64,000 nt of DNA, from contig LUGG01000003.1 of NCBI GenBank assembly GCA_001683735.1, positions 434,001 to 498,000 of the forward strand, read 5' to 3'. Positions 35,601-50,184 of the stretch are shown here, piece by piece (positions within the stretch are counted from its first letter, which is position 1; each line of letters begins with the position of its first letter). The translations under genes were made by a program, and so were the position numbers. Source of the stretch: Grifola frondosa (Eukaryota > Basidiomycota > Agaricomycetes > Polyporales > Grifolaceae). The notes below the pieces were generated by a model. That model had not been told where the DNA came from. It worked only from the letters and a program-made list of their open reading frames with translations, and searched no databases.

Positions 35601-35695
35601 CTGCCCCAGTGAGGCTCGAACTCACGACCTTCCGATGGCTCAATACGGTGATGGAATAACAGTCGGACGCTGTAACCAACTCAGCCATGGGGCAG
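35601..35695 (-). tRNA. tRNA-Asn (GUU) with a 20-nt intron
   Basis: The minus strand folds as a tRNA: acceptor CTGCCCC/GGGGCAG, D-arm GGCT..AGC with the TTGGTTA loop, anticodon stem TCCGA/TCGGA, and T-arm GTGAG-TTCGAGC-CTCAC. The anticodon loop starts CTGTTA, giving anticodon GTT (35658-35660) and hence asparagine. About 20 extra bases between position 37 and the 3' half of the anticodon stem fit a canonical nuclear tRNA intron. The A-box and B-box promoters are internal. Confidence 0.92.
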
Positions 35696-36020
35696 ACGTT
35701 ATGTCGGCGAATGTTTCCATATTAATGTAAACCTAATGTTACGCATTTCCGACAAGATCCTTTTTTTACATGGCTCGAGGACAGGTCACTCAAATTTGCC
35801 AGGAACACTTTCATTTTCACTCTTCCATGTCTGTATGTCTATAGCGCCTCTGCGATACACTATCCGGCGTCCACAAATACATACGCACGCCACTCTCATT
35901 AAATTGTAAGAGTAAAACCCAACACGCCACCAACGTCGGACCTCTAGCGGCCACAACACACGATAAATTAGCTATATAGCAACACGGACCCAGAACGCAA
36001 GCAAAGCAATGTCATCAGCA
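35696..36020. other. Intergenic stretch between tRNA-Asn and the zinc-cluster gene
   Basis: No open frame or repeat of note. A run of seven T at 35761-35767 lies upstream of the tRNA (which is transcribed away from it) and is therefore not its terminator. Confidence 0.4.
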
Positions 36021-37915
36021 CTAGCACTTGATAAAATTCCCTACAATCAGGGTCGGGATGCCGTACGGGTCCCTGCGAATGGTAAACGAGAAACAGCAGC
36101 TGATGAAGCCCTCCTCGTTTAGCGCCGACTGCTGCGACTTGCCGCGCGCCGGCGTTGACGAGCCGGATGATGGAAGGAGAGGCTTGTACCGCAGGACGCA
36201 GGTTGTCAATACTGCCTTCTGATTCGAGTCGAACGCGACATTGCCGTATTTCTATTGCAACACAGCGTCAGTCGAAGAGCAAACTTGTCACCGAACAGCA
36301 AGCTAACCTCCCAGTAGTTGACGGCGGAATCCTCCGCCATGAGCTCATAGATACATAACCGGCCCTACGAGCGTTCAGTATACGAGGGTCCTTGGGACAC
36401 GCGAACAGAAACCTACATCTCGGAGCATGTACCCGTCCACTCCGACGAGTTCCGCAAATTCTCGATTGGCCTTGTAAATCTCTCCGTGCGGCGCCATAAG
36501 CATGCCGGGATTGCCATCGCAGAGAACACTCGGTCGTAATCTAATAATAGCCTTTCGAACGCTTCCTCGATAAACACCAAATCCTGCACAAAGTGTAAGT
36601 ATCGGCCGGCGCGAGCCGCCACGAGACAGTCGAGCGTACAATGTCTGTCAAAGACTCCGACTGTGCTATTGCCTATGCAGCAAGGTTAGATTACACCGAA
36701 GAGCGTAAGCGGAATCTCACTCTGAACTTCGGACGTAAGACAGACAGCGGCTGCAAGATCTTTTGTTTTGATTCTAAAGATACGCTGCAACCCCAGAATT
36801 AGATATGCATGAGCTAAAAATAAATGACAGACGGGCGCACTTTCTGTCCATCCAACGTGACAGTCGCGCGTAACCTTTGACATAATTATACGGCTTCAGC
36901 AAACCGGCTTCGTATTTGCTACGGATGACCATGTTCAAGCGCTCATTACGCGAACCCGATGCCTGATCTGCGGCAGTAAGAAAGAATCGTTCGGTCTTTG
37001 TGGCCGCCGGTAATACGACGGGGGCAGGTTCTTCGGAAGGTTTCTCAGGGGTAGCAGGAGTTATGGGTGGTGGTAGACCTGGAGGGTTAGCGATATACGG
37101 GTTGTCTACGCCGAGCGAGACCGGATTCGTGTAGCCGGGGCTAGACATGAGAGAGGGTGTGACGGTGGTGGGTTGTCCGAAGAAAGAGCCGTCATCTAGG
37201 GATTCGAGGAAATCGCTGCGCGACGCAAGTGCGTTAGTACGATCACAGGATCAGTCGATGACGACATACGACAGCACCGAGAATTCATTGCTAAGGCCTT
37301 CTGGAGGGTAGAGGAACGCCCCCTGAGCCATACTCATGCCCATGCTGGGCCACGCGGGATTCATTGACGATGAGAGGGAGGAGGAGCCGTATTGCGCCGC
37401 TAGCGAACACAGGCTGTCAAGAAACTGCGGTCGAGGATGGAGATAGCGTCACTTGCCAGGCAGGGATCTCGCCACGTCGACGGGAGGATTGGGTATGGAG
37501 GTGGTGGTGTTGGTGGTGTTGGTGGTAGTGGAATTCGCAGAAGCTCCGCAGGCGCCTTCTCCTTGGCCGTGGAACGCCGTTCGTCGTGGCAAAGGTGTCC
37601 GATCTCGCGTTTTATGCTAGGGACGATGGTGCAGCGCGGTGCACCCCTCGCTCGCGGCGCTTCCACCGACGAAAATTTTGAGACTCACCAGCGTTGGCAT
37701 GGACGGCCTTCATCACAGGTCATATGGCTGCGACGGCAGTACAAGCAGGCATGGTTCACTTTCCTGCGCTTGGAACCCTTCTTCTTCTTTCCTGGTGCGT
37801 CAGTATCTTGGTCGCCGTTCAGGGAGAGCTCGGCGTGTGGTTGGAGAGAAACATCGGTGGAGGCAGAAGGCAGCGCGAGATCGGCGTGGGCCGGATCCGC
37901 TGTAAAGCTAGACAT
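36021..37915 (-). CDS. ERT1: Zn(II)2Cys6 transcription factor with PAS-like domain, ERT1/AcuK type
   Basis: Nuclear activator of gluconeogenesis genes in its characterised relatives. The start is the ATG at 37915 (MSSFTADPAHADL). A basic stretch (KKKKGSKRRKVNHA) runs into the zinc cluster CLYCRRSHMTCDEGRPCQR|C, completed across a 72-nt intron by IKREIGHLCHDE; all six cysteines are present. After a proline-rich segment come QYGSSSLSSSMNPAWPSMG, PGYTNPVSLG, FFLTAADQASGSRNERL|NMVIRSKYEAGLLKPYNYVK (the ERT1 family block), then a PAS-like half with FERLLLDYDRVF, MAPHGEIYKANREFAELVG and CCFSFTIRRDPYGIPTLIVG. Frame breaks lie near 36500 (one base missing) and near 37424. The assignment rests on domain order and the central block. 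Confidence 0.85.
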
Positions 37916-38525
37916 CGTCAAAAGTCGGGCGCGGTCGGGGAGGAAGGGTGAAAGAAATCAAAATACCAATTCTCTCATCCTATGTAAGTCAGGTGACTCA
38001 TTTTCCCATCCTCCAAGTCTTGCAACTTTGAAAGCTTGAAGCTTGAGATCTTGAGAGGCAAGGACATGAAATCATATTATTAGGAGGACGTGTCTATACG
38101 AAGAATCAAATATAAGCACATCTATGAAATCGCAATGCGTTCAAAATGTCTTCGGACCGTTTCACTTGGCAAATTAATGATACCTTCTAATTGTAACCCT
38201 TATGTTTATATGTAGGACATATAATACATTGTAAACAAATTTAGAGTGGAATCATATTGATGTTTTTTGAAGAAATTGTTGCAGTTAAGCAAACGAACTA
38301 TGCAAGCTCATGGTGACTGGATTTGCTCTTATGGACACGACTGGTCGAGCTCGTGGGAACGTGAGTTTACTTATAGAATGTACCAAGAACGGGAACAGAA
38401 ATAATCGTACAAGTACAACAATGAAATCGTAATCAGCTACATGACAATATGGGCGCATGATGGATAATAGACCCCGGGCTCAGCAATCTCCTCGCAATCC
38501 GACAGAGTCCGACGCCGCAAGTTCC
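37916..38525. other. Intergenic stretch between the ERT1-like gene and the beta-glucosidase gene
   Basis: Upstream region of the ERT1-like gene and 3' flank of the beta-glucosidase gene. Strongly AT-rich in the middle (38090-38290). No gene, repeat or RNA is seen. Confidence 0.4.
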
Positions 38526-41266
<2,741 letters not shown>

Positions 41267-42089
41267 CTTGGACTAAGGGTGCACGGGAAATGCGAGAAGG
41301 AGACGGCGGCATCTTGGCTCTTAAGAGTTGCAGGAACGCAGACCGATATCATCTCTCGACTCCCTTGGGACGGCGTATCCGACAAGGGAGACCCGAGGAT
41401 AGTCCGGGAGGAAAGATATTGAAGACGCGGGGACTGCGGGTGTTGTCCAAAACTGATCGTGGAAAGCGAAACGAAGGCTTCTCCTGCCGAAATTTCCATG
41501 AAGAACATGCGCAGAACTGAGCGGTAAATTCTCACTGGCAAAGGGGCAAATAGGCGAATGGTAGGCGGAGCCGTCGAACGCCTGGCGGTATCCTGTAATT
41601 TAGTCCAATTGGAGCCCCTGGAAACGCCGGAACAGCTCCGGGAGACTGGATGGTAGTGGAGCAGCTAGCCTGAGGCTCAGCGCTCAACTAGTGAAGAACC
41701 GAAAGCAATATTGCAAGCATACTGGACCGCTTCCAGCCACCCGTCCGGCGCTCGAAAAAGTCATGTGTGTACAGCGAGGTTGGCAACCATCCATGACAAA
41801 CCTTAACGCCTCCCAGAATGCTGTATCAATTCAAAAGGACGAGTGGACGCAAGGAGGATTCAGAGAGACTATTTCTGAATGACAGGTATTTGTGGTCAGG
41901 GGTCCCGGCAGTTGTCACGATTCTGCAGAACTTGCAGGGTACCGAAATTTCTCCGCGGGGTAGGCTCATATAACCCTCCCATTTCCTCTATCATGCTCCA
42001 TTATTCCGATAGGATAACTCCCTGCCGACTGCTATCACCACATCCTTAGACAACGCCAAGTTGAACGCCACTCACCGCCATTTGCCCTC
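41267..42089. promoter_or_regulatory. Shared upstream region of the beta-glucosidase and oxidoreductase genes
   Basis: An 823-bp divergent promoter region. On the plus strand CATATAAC at about 41968, followed by a CT-rich run (41975-42000), is a normal fungal TATA-plus-pyrimidine start region about 120 bases before the oxidoreductase start. No convincing TATA box is seen for the minus-strand gene. The open frames here are short and unassigned. Confidence 0.45.
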
Positions 42090-43477
42090 ATGGCCCTCAA
42101 GGTATGGCCGTATTGGGATCGGGAATATTCGCCAAAGAGGGTGTGTGCGCCCCTCAATCTCGAGATAGTTCCGGGATTCACCATTTTCTTCATTGGTCGT
42201 GCTTCTCTCTTCCCCGTCCTCCAACATCAGCCCACCTTCCCGCTATCGCAGCGCTTGGTAATGCCGTCGCGCTCAAGGCCGTCTACTCGCGATCGGAGAA
42301 GAGCGCCGCAGGCTTCGCATCCGTCGCGCAAAAGACTCTGAAGCTTAGCGAGCTGCCAGGCGTGTACCACGATGAGGACCCGTCAGTCAGTCTCGACGTC
42401 CTCCTCGCGCGACCGGATATATCTGCCGTCATCGTCGTGCTGCCCATCACCACGCAGCCCAGCATCATTCTGAAGGCCCTAGGAGCTGGAAAGCACGTAC
42501 TGAGTGAGAAACCGGTCGCGCCGGATGTTGCCGGCGGGATCGCACTGATCAAAGAGTACGAGACAAAATTCAAATCGAAGGGCCTTGTGTGGAGGGTGGC
42601 TGAGAATTACGAAGCGGAGCCGGGCTACCAGGTCGCTGCTCAGGCGATCAAGAACGCAAAGATTGGAAAAGTGACATTTTACAATGCACGTGTCGTCAAC
42701 TTCATAGACCAAGACTCCAAGTGGTACAAGACCCCTTGGCGGACTGTGCCGGATGTGAGTGATCCCATCGCTCGCGTGGTGCAAAAGTTCACGTACACCG
42801 CTTGTTTTCCCAGTACCAGGGAGGATTCCTCGTGCGTAAATGGCTGCGTTCATAATTACTTCGCTAATGGTTATGAATCTATTTTTGTAGCTCGATGGAG
42901 GCGTTGTAAGTCAAGTGCGTCTTCTTCATTAATGATATCGAAACCCACTTTCGAATAGCACACCGTTGCCGCCTTGCGCGTCATGCTTCCGAGCCCGATG
43001 AAGACATTGTCCTCATTCGCGTCTCTAAACAAGGAATGGCTGGCCCCGCATGACACCATTAACGCAATCGTGCAGTCCGCTGACGGTGCGCATGGCATCG
43101 TCGAACTCACCTTTGCCTCGCCCACGCCGTCGCGCGCGGAGCTCGCAGGCAACGGCATCACGATCACCGGCACGGACGGCTGGCTCTCAGTGAACCAGGC
43201 CACGGTTTTAGACGGGGACACCTCTGTTCGCGTCTTCCGCATCACCATCAGGAAGCTACAGAAGGACAAGGACGGGAAGGAGGTTGGAGAGACGGTGGAA
43301 GTGCTAGAGGAGAAGGTGGCGGGCATCGAGAAGGAGTTGGAGAGCTTCCTGCAGGCAATAGCGGGATCGAATGACGAGCTGGGGAGCGTACAAGGCGCAT
43401 TGAAAGATGTAGCGTTCATCCAGGCTGCGCTCACCAGCAATGGCTCTCCGATCGACCTGGAGAAATTGGTTCAGTAG
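42090..43477 (+). CDS. Gfo/Idh/MocA family NAD(P)-dependent oxidoreductase
   Basis: Oxidises or reduces a sugar, inositol or diol-type substrate; the exact one cannot be told. The Rossmann start AVLGSGIFAKE|AHLPAIAALG lies in exon 1 and, after an intron of about 90 nt, exon 2. The start is either the ATG at 42104 (MAVLGSG) or the ATG at 42090 with one base lost between. Conserved blocks are VALKAVYSRSEKSA, ISAVIVVLPITTQP, the catalytic EKP motif in GKHVLSEKPVAPDV, VWRVAENYEAEPGYQ, then two tiny exons (YQGGFL and LDGGV) and HTVAALRVML, ending at 43477. The first exons are very GC-rich. It is divergent from the GH1 beta-glucosidase, consistent with a role in sugar metabolism (inference). Confidence 0.88.
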
Positions 43478-44520
43478 TTGTCCACAGATGGTAGATGGAT
43501 TCATGTGTACTACTAGTAGGACTCGAGCACTGTTAACATTTTCGTTCGCATTCTTCATTTTCGACCGACTTTTTCAATCCTCTTTGTCTTGACATGCACA
43601 CAAAGTTAATAATGCGACATCAAAATAATTTGAAAGCGCTCGGGAGTATTACGGCAACCTAAATCACGGAGAGAGAACGGTATCAGCGCGCAATCCTCGG
43701 TGTTTTCGTTCCATCTCTGTCATATTCACAACAAGTGGGGCACGACCGTGCGTAGGTTCTCGCCTAGCACAACCAGCAAAACGGAGCATACACCCACGAA
43801 GGGATAACCCTGAACGAAAATATCTCCATCCTGTGCCTTCATCGAAGCCACTCCGCACATTGTTAGGGCACTGCCACTGAACCTGGACACCCATCGCGCA
43901 TCGGCGAAGAGGTCCCTGCGCCACCCCTGACAGCATGTGGCCAGCAGTGTGCGAATGCATAGACGTTCGCGGCCTGCCGTCCACAGGCAGACGTCACAGT
44001 GGTCGTGGTGTGGCATTGGCGAAGATCAGAACACGCTTATCTACAGCAGGCTTCGGGATCGTCGAGGACGCAAATTGACCACTGACGTGCCCGGGCGTCG
44101 ATAAGCGTGGTCAGCCGAACGCGACAGACACCGGCGGACCAGTTGAAAGGTAAGAAGGATGAAGATGAGAACAAACACGGCATTGGTGCCAGAAATAGCC
44201 GCGAGGGGGAGGCGGCTGGCAGCGCGTTTTTGGAATGGGGCGCTTGGCAGCAGCGGAGGGACCGTTCTTTCACCGATGAAAGCATGGCCGACACAAGGGT
44301 AGCGCGACATGCATTACCAGATCAGAAGATCAGCGCAAGGGACGACGCAGTGGCAGTCATGATAGCGCTCCTCGCCACTCGTTTCAATGACCCATCCTAC
44401 CTCTCTCACTGCGCAGCACGCGCCGCGGACTTGATCTACATGCAGAACTTCTTCGCGCGGGGCTGCCCGCGTGTTCCACAAGGTCGTTCTGCTATCTATC
44501 AATATGCGCAACGAACTTCA
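43478..44520. other. Stretch with small unassigned frames
   Basis: On the minus strand, a 90-residue ATG frame (44041-44310) has one hydrophobic helix (NAVFVLIFILLTFQLV) followed by arginines, as in a small single-pass membrane protein. A 96-residue frame (43726-44016) is cysteine-rich. No family is recognised for either, and they may be chance frames in the 3' flanks of the two converging neighbours. Confidence 0.3.
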
Positions 44521-46477
44521 TTACCGGAAACGATCCTCATAGCTTGAGTAAATTATAGCTGAGAATGCCGACACCTCCCTCACGTTCGCAAGCCCCTGCC
44601 GATATCGTTAATCGCTACGGCACCAACAGTGAGAATAGAAGAAGTACACGCACGTCAACGAGCTCATTTGGCAGGGCCTCCAACGCCAGGTGGCACCACC
44701 GGGCCAGCCCCGGGAGCATCCCCGCTAGCCGTTCCCGCGGCTCTTGCCCGAGCACGGAACTGGGTCCTCGTAATGGCTTCCGAATACGTGCTTCTCCACG
44801 CCGGAAAATAGTATGTCAGTCGCCTGATCAAGGCACACTTCAAGAACACGCTCAAAGGAGCCAGATGAGAGATGAGTGCGGGTTTCGGAAAGGAGTGATT
44901 CGAACTTTGTATCTGACGCATTTGCTAGACGGGCAGGAATACCGCCTTGCGTCAAGACGTGCTGTAGAGTTTCAGGCGTCGGAGGAAGTAATGTCGACAT
45001 GAAGCTGAATAAAGTTGAGAAGATTAGAGGTAGGGATTTAAGACAACACTGACTTGATTCGCCGCTCCTGTCCTTCAAAAGTTACTTCATACTCCACGCG
45101 TCGACGAACATCGCTGATAAGCCGATGCAAATCAGCGACGGTCAACTTTGTCTTCAGAGATACGCTTAAAGGGAGAAGAATTAGCCTTAGGCAACGGCCT
45201 CCGATAGTAAATACGAACCCTTCAAATACCTCCTCCACACCTCTCCGCACCCGCTCACCTACATCCTTCCAGCCCACATGCAAGATCCACCAGCTCAACG
45301 TGAGATACTTCCTCTCCGTCTCTTCGCTGATGGCCTCCGCCTCCTCGAGGTCATCGGTGTCTCCGCTCCAGGCTGTTGTCACCCCAAAACAGTGAGTACA
45401 CCGAGGTATTATACTGGAGCTGCTCGCGCATCCGCTCATCTCGTTCCAGTTGAATCGTAGATTGAATATATTTAGAACGACCAAGAATGTTCAGTTGAAT
45501 ATGGGTGAATATAGAAAGGAGCGTGATCGAATAAATGACGGTCAGTGTGCGGGTAAATGCTGGCGAGATAACGTTGTGATGAGTTATACCCCTGGCCCCC
45601 AAGGTCGAGCCACGCTCACTCAGTATTTTAACCTCCTTCCATAGCTCCGCCTTGCTTCTTGTTACTGGGCTTAGGGAATCGTACAAGGCACCATCTGCCG
45701 GTGACTACAAGCGGCGTTAGTCCGCTCATAAGTCATACAGCTGCAAACCTACATGGCCTGTTCCTCCATTGGCTGCGCTTGATATAGAGCTGGCTGACAA
45801 GATTGAGTCGGAAAGGTCGACTCCAAGGTTGGACTTGGGGGTCGGGAGCTGGGAGGTGGTGCAGGGTGAAGTGGATCTACAGCTGGTTCTTCGGATGGCT
45901 GGGAGGATTGCATCGACGATACAGCCCAGCTTGTGGACGACGCCGTCAGGTCAATAGAGGTGCCATCGTCTTGACCAACAGACGAGACAACAGAGATGGA
46001 TCCGTTCTCCGAGCGTCCGTCTTGTTCATTACTGTGGCTTGTCTTCGCGGATAAAGACAGACCCGATTCTGACGGTGGTGCAAAGTGTTGCAACTCCATC
46101 GCAGTCTTCGAAGCCCTCGAAAAGGACTGTAGCTCATGTGTGACGCCTTCGACGTCCATGTCCTGCAAGATATGCGTTCCGAGGGTTGGCAGGAGCGCCA
46201 TAATGGTGAAGGCTACATCTTGTTGATTCTGTTCGAATCGTCTCCTAAGGCTGCATAATGATGAGCAATCCCACTCATATGCTGTTCGAGGCATATTGGG
46301 ATACGCTTGAGTCACTCACTTCTCTCGAGCCAACCGATCCTGGATGACTTTGTTCCGCACATCCTCCAGACGGTCGGCGACATAGCGGCCTATCAGATAT
46401 ACACCACCAACGTAGCTAGCAGCTCTTGTTAGACCCCGGCGGCGTTCATGAAAGTATTTTGCTAGCGCATGTAACAT
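44521..46477 (-). CDS. PEX3: Peroxin PEX3
   Basis: Peroxisomal membrane protein that docks PEX19 and inserts other membrane proteins. ATG at 46477: MLHALAKYFHERRRGLTRAA, then the N-terminal membrane segment SYVGGVYLIGRYVADRLEDV. After an intron come LRRRFEQNQQDVAFTIMALL, PTLGTHILQDMDVEG, a long Ser/Pro-rich insert common in basidiomycete PEX3, DSLSPVTRSKAELWKEVKIL, TRTLTVIYSITLLSIFTHIQ, LNILGRSKYIQS, SEETERKYLTLSWWILHVGW, LTVADLHRLISDVRRRVEYE, MSTLLPPTPETLQHVLTQGG, and RLAGMLPGLARWCHLALEA, LPNELVD|GLANVREVSAFS, ending at 44521. Frame breaks lie near 45384 (one G missing in TTTTGGGG on the coding strand) and near 44760. All introns are GT-AG. Confidence 0.92.
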
Positions 46478-47066
46478 CCCGGTGGAGATGATGGTGGCAT
46501 GCAAGGTGTGAGTTCGTCGTCAAACTCATTGCGCGCCTGGCAGGACGCGTCCGGCTCAATGTCGACACTTCCGGCGCCAAACACGTGCATCCCACGCTCA
46601 TCGTTGAGAGCCAACTTACTTTCATAAACTCTACCTGTACAAATGGTAATTGTTGAGGCCAGTATCCGCATGCTTGAACGACTCTCATCGTGGTCTTTAT
46701 AGGGAGGCGGAGCTAGATATCCCTATCCCAAGGAGGTGTGGTCACCCGCCGGTATGTCAGCTTTCCTTGCGGTCGAGAAGTGGGGAGAGACAAACAACAC
46801 GGAGAATATGCATGGTGGAATAACATTGCGTATATGTCAGGGTAATGTTTGGGGGTGTCGCATGAGGGTGCGAAGCGCAAGGAAGGAGGCACGGAAGTGG
46901 ATCTCGTAGAGGTTCCCTTGACCTTCTCCTGCGAAGGCTGGCACCGCATGCGCATAAAGATGCAGCTTGCTGCTGGTTCACGCTTTGGAGTGTAGGATGG
47001 CGTGCTACCTTCATATCCCTCTCGCTCTGTCGCAATTGTTTACTCACTCGTCTCATTTTAATTTAG
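46478..47066. other. Upstream region of PEX3 and the small membrane-protein gene
   Basis: Region between two divergent genes. It should contain the first exon of the plus-strand gene, possibly at the ATG at 46950 (MRIKMQLAAG), but no donor is convincing. Nothing else is recognised. Confidence 0.3.
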
Positions 47067-47395
47067 GTGGTTGGTGGACACGGCCTTCCAACTGGAAATC
47101 GAACACTGCGATTGCATTCGCTGGTATCCTCGCCATTTCATATGGAGCATTTACCCTGAGCATCGAAAGGGAGGCACGTAAAGTTTTTGAGAATGCCCTC
47201 AGCTTCTGTTTCATTACGTTGACGGCTAATAATGTTTGTTCATAGTGGCGACCGGTAGCACCCACAAGACCAATCCCTTCAATGATGGTATGAACCTTCA
47301 TCTTAGCTACTCCATATCTGTGTACTAATTCGCACCCAACATTGCATAATCAGTGGGCAAAGCAATATAGAGAGGCGAAGAAAGAGGACTCGTGA
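47067..47395 (+). CDS. Small single-pass membrane protein, mitochondrial-like (5' exon unresolved)
   Basis: After a TTTAG acceptor the frame reads GGWWTRPSNWKSNTAIAFAG, ILAISYGAFTLSIEREAR, with one hydrophobic helix. It continues across a GT-AG intron (about 47178-47246) into WRPVAPTRPIPSMM and across a second intron (about 47290-47352) into WAKQYREAKKEDS, stop at 47395. The layout (short N-terminus, one helix, then a RPIPS motif and a charged tail) resembles small accessory subunits of respiratory complex I in fungi, but I cannot name the subunit. The first exon and start codon are not resolved. Confidence 0.5.
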
Positions 47396-48116
47396 GAAGA
47401 CTCCACTCAGATTCATTCGTGCACGTGCAGTGTTTTCTGCTATATCAAACCATTTCGCTGCAAACTTTATAATGCAGACATCGAGCAGGACATGTTTTCC
47501 AGAAAGAGGCCCTCAATTGAGAGCACACTCATGCATTTTGTTCATACAATCTGTCCGGGTTTTCTCCGCCATCTATTCAGCAATGTTCAACATACAGTGT
47601 CCCATAGTACCGGGCATGTACGTGATACAAAAGCCTCGTTGCACGCGATGAATGAATGGCCCCAGATCTATTATTCCGTGCGTTTCTAGGTTGTGCAACT
47701 GGTGTTCGAAGAAGGTTTCGGCGAACGACATCCTGACGCTGCGCCTGCCTTCTCTCGTATTGACATCTTCATGTCTTGACTGTTTCGGCACGGCGAAACT
47801 TAGGGAGCACTACGGAGGGTATGGAATTGTACGCTTGATCAAACGCTCCTTCTCAGTGCGGTCGGCGCACCACTCCGCCTTCCGCGTTCCAAGTGAGGTG
47901 ATGCTGTCTCACTCCTGCCATGCATTCAGAATTGAAGCAAACGTCAAAAGAATCTCCATGCCAAGCCCGACGAAACTTCGAGACATGCTGTACAACAAAT
48001 CCGGTTAGACTACTTTTTACAAGCGTAGGTATGCGCAAATTATCCGATGGAGAAGTACATGCGGTAAATCAAGAAATCGAAGTGGAGACCTGACAACATC
48101 ATGTCCGAGGAAAATA
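47396..48116. other. Intergenic stretch, no supported gene
   Basis: Converging 3' flanks. Only chance-length open frames on both strands; no recognised domain, repeat or RNA gene. Confidence 0.4.
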
Positions 48117-49953
48117 TCACTCTTCATCGCCTGCAGAGACATCACTATCACCGCCGTCATCATCAGAATCGGAATCTCCACCCTGCAGCGTCATCAGATC
48201 ATTCAAGCTGCAATGCCAACCTCATGATCAGTACACCTTGACGAATAATATCTGCCACTCACCAGTGTACGAACGGCGTGACAACATGCACCACTTTACA
48301 GAGCTTCTCTTTGAAATCCTTAGCCAGAACCTCTTTGTCACTAAATCTACGCAGAACTATCTCAGCATCCTCAGCTCTCACACTATGCGACACGTACTTG
48401 TACACAACGGCAAATGAGCGGCATTTTAACAGGTCAATATCCCTGCGTCGGCGCCCATCAGTCGAGCTCTCATGGCAAGCTCAGAGAATCACTCACTTGT
48501 GCGTCTTCGACACGCCCTTCGGAGCGACCTTCAATTCGTCCTCCATCCCGAAGATGTTCTGCCGTGAGCCCTTCGGGTGCGGCTCCGCTTTCCCGAAATA
48601 CTCGACGAATTTCGGGGCGGAAATGAGCTTGCGGAGCCGGGCGGACGAACGGAGGAGATTGTTTCTGGATGATAAATGAGTATGTTTGAGATGCAATTCA
48701 GGTGGTAAGGATTAGTATACCTGATGGTGGCAAGTTCATTCTTTCCGGGGCACCAAGTGCCCGCGGCAATAAGGCTTTCGCTCCCAGGGCGAACTACCGG
48801 TTACAGGGCACAACGGTCAGATGTGCTCGCTCACGTGCAGTTGAAATACTCACTCGCACTACGAGTTCCCAGAATAGTAGGGTGGTCAGCATGCTGCGGT
48901 GCAAGGGAATATAATTACTGACACATGATCTATGGAGAGTTTAATAAAAATCTGGCCGAAAGGAAGTATGGAAGAACGGACTTACATCCGGCGAAAATTC
49001 CCTTGCGGCCGCTCCTTGAGAAACTCGCGGAGAACCCGGTCTTGTACGGCGTCTTGTCGTTGCTGAACCGCATCTGCAGCACGCCGCCCGTCAGACACCT
49101 TATACAATAGGCTTTCGTAGGACTCTCACGTCACGATAAATACGATGGACAACGTCCTTTGGAGGAAGATGCGGAATCTGCGGGTCGGCTTCCGTGAGTA
49201 AGGACGTGAACTCCTCAACGAAGTCCTTCCATTCCTTCTCGGCAAGACGATATACGGCCTCTGTGGAGATTAGATAGGCATATGCTACACGAAGCACCGT
49301 TGAAAGTTTTACCATGCAACTTGAACCTGAACGTTCGAGCAACATGAATGTCAGCCGCTGTAGAGAAGCCATGAGCGCAGACCGCACCATTCTCGATCGT
49401 TGCACTCGGGTTTCTTTAACTCGGACAAAAAATCAAACGTATTCTGAGATATTTGCCCTGGGGGCACTGGACAAACAAGGGCATGGTCAGATGGCGTCCA
49501 CGTAGAGCAGGCATAGACTCAACCTCGTCCAGTCTTCGGTGCCCGCACCACAGTCCCCACCACTTCCTGCCCTTCTTCCAACCCGAGCGTGTCGTCCTCA
49601 TCACTCTCTGCGGTCTTCTTTCTCTTCTTCCTAGGCGAGCTTTTCTTTGGAGAGGTCCTTGCTTTGGACAGCGAAGTCCGTTTGCGCTTCTGGCTGCGCT
49701 TCGCCTTTCCCTCTGATACAAAGTTCTCGTCCTCGTCCAGCGCATCGCTGTGGAGTGATGCGGTGTCGTCGTCATCGTCATCAGACACACCTTCGAACAC
49801 ATCGTCCTGGTCGTCAGACTCGGCCCCTTCACCCTTAGACGAGACCGGGACCGCTCTGCGCTTGGGTCTATCTAAAGGGGCTTGCTTGGTGTCGACAGTG
49901 CCATCGGCACCGCGCTTCATCGCTGTACTGGCACGCGTAGGCGGTGCGGGCAT
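48117..49953 (-). CDS. DUF2461 domain protein with acidic/basic N-terminal extension
   Basis: The family is widespread and of unknown biochemical function. ATG at 49953 (MPAPPTRASTAMKRGADGTV). About 140 residues of alternating acidic (DDDDDTASLHSDALDEDE) and basic (KKSSPRKKRKK) low complexity suggest a nuclear protein. The domain follows over several exons: GQISQNTFDFLSELKKPECN, DREW|FKLHEPVYRLAEKEWK, DFVEEFTSLLTEADPQIPHL, PPKDVVHRIYRDVRFSNDKT, PYKTGFSASFSRSGRKGIFA, LAAGTWCPGKNELATIR-type, NNLLRSSARLRKLISAPKFV and KGVSKTHKDIDLLKCRSFAV, ending in an acidic tail at 48117. The RDVRFSNDKTPYK motif is the family hallmark; part of it spans the intron at about 49060-49115. Confidence 0.85.
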
Positions 49954-50184
49954 ATGGGCTGAACGCGAACGAAGGGGTTGTGAAATTGGCGCAGGACGAC
50001 GCGTCTGACCAATTTATTACTCACGCTATTTACGCAAATACGACTGTGAAGTGAGCGAAATCAACACATCAGAAAGTTCAAATTTATTGTCATTGTTATG
50101 AACATAATCTTCTGGACGTGAAGATGCAAAACATGTACAGTAAATGCTGCCTTGCTCTCTGCTGCAACATGACCATCACGTGGT
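49954..50184. other. Short intergenic stretch
   Basis: Upstream of the DUF2461 gene and downstream of the F-box gene. AT-rich, with nothing recognisable. Confidence 0.4.

Noticed and set aside
37437..38039. 200-codon plus-strand open frame
   Set aside because: It lies antisense to the ERT1-like gene, in its GC-rich zinc-cluster and proline region; composition is that of a shadow frame.
44107..44547. 147-codon plus-strand open frame
   Set aside because: Overlaps the last exon of PEX3 on the other strand and shows no domain.
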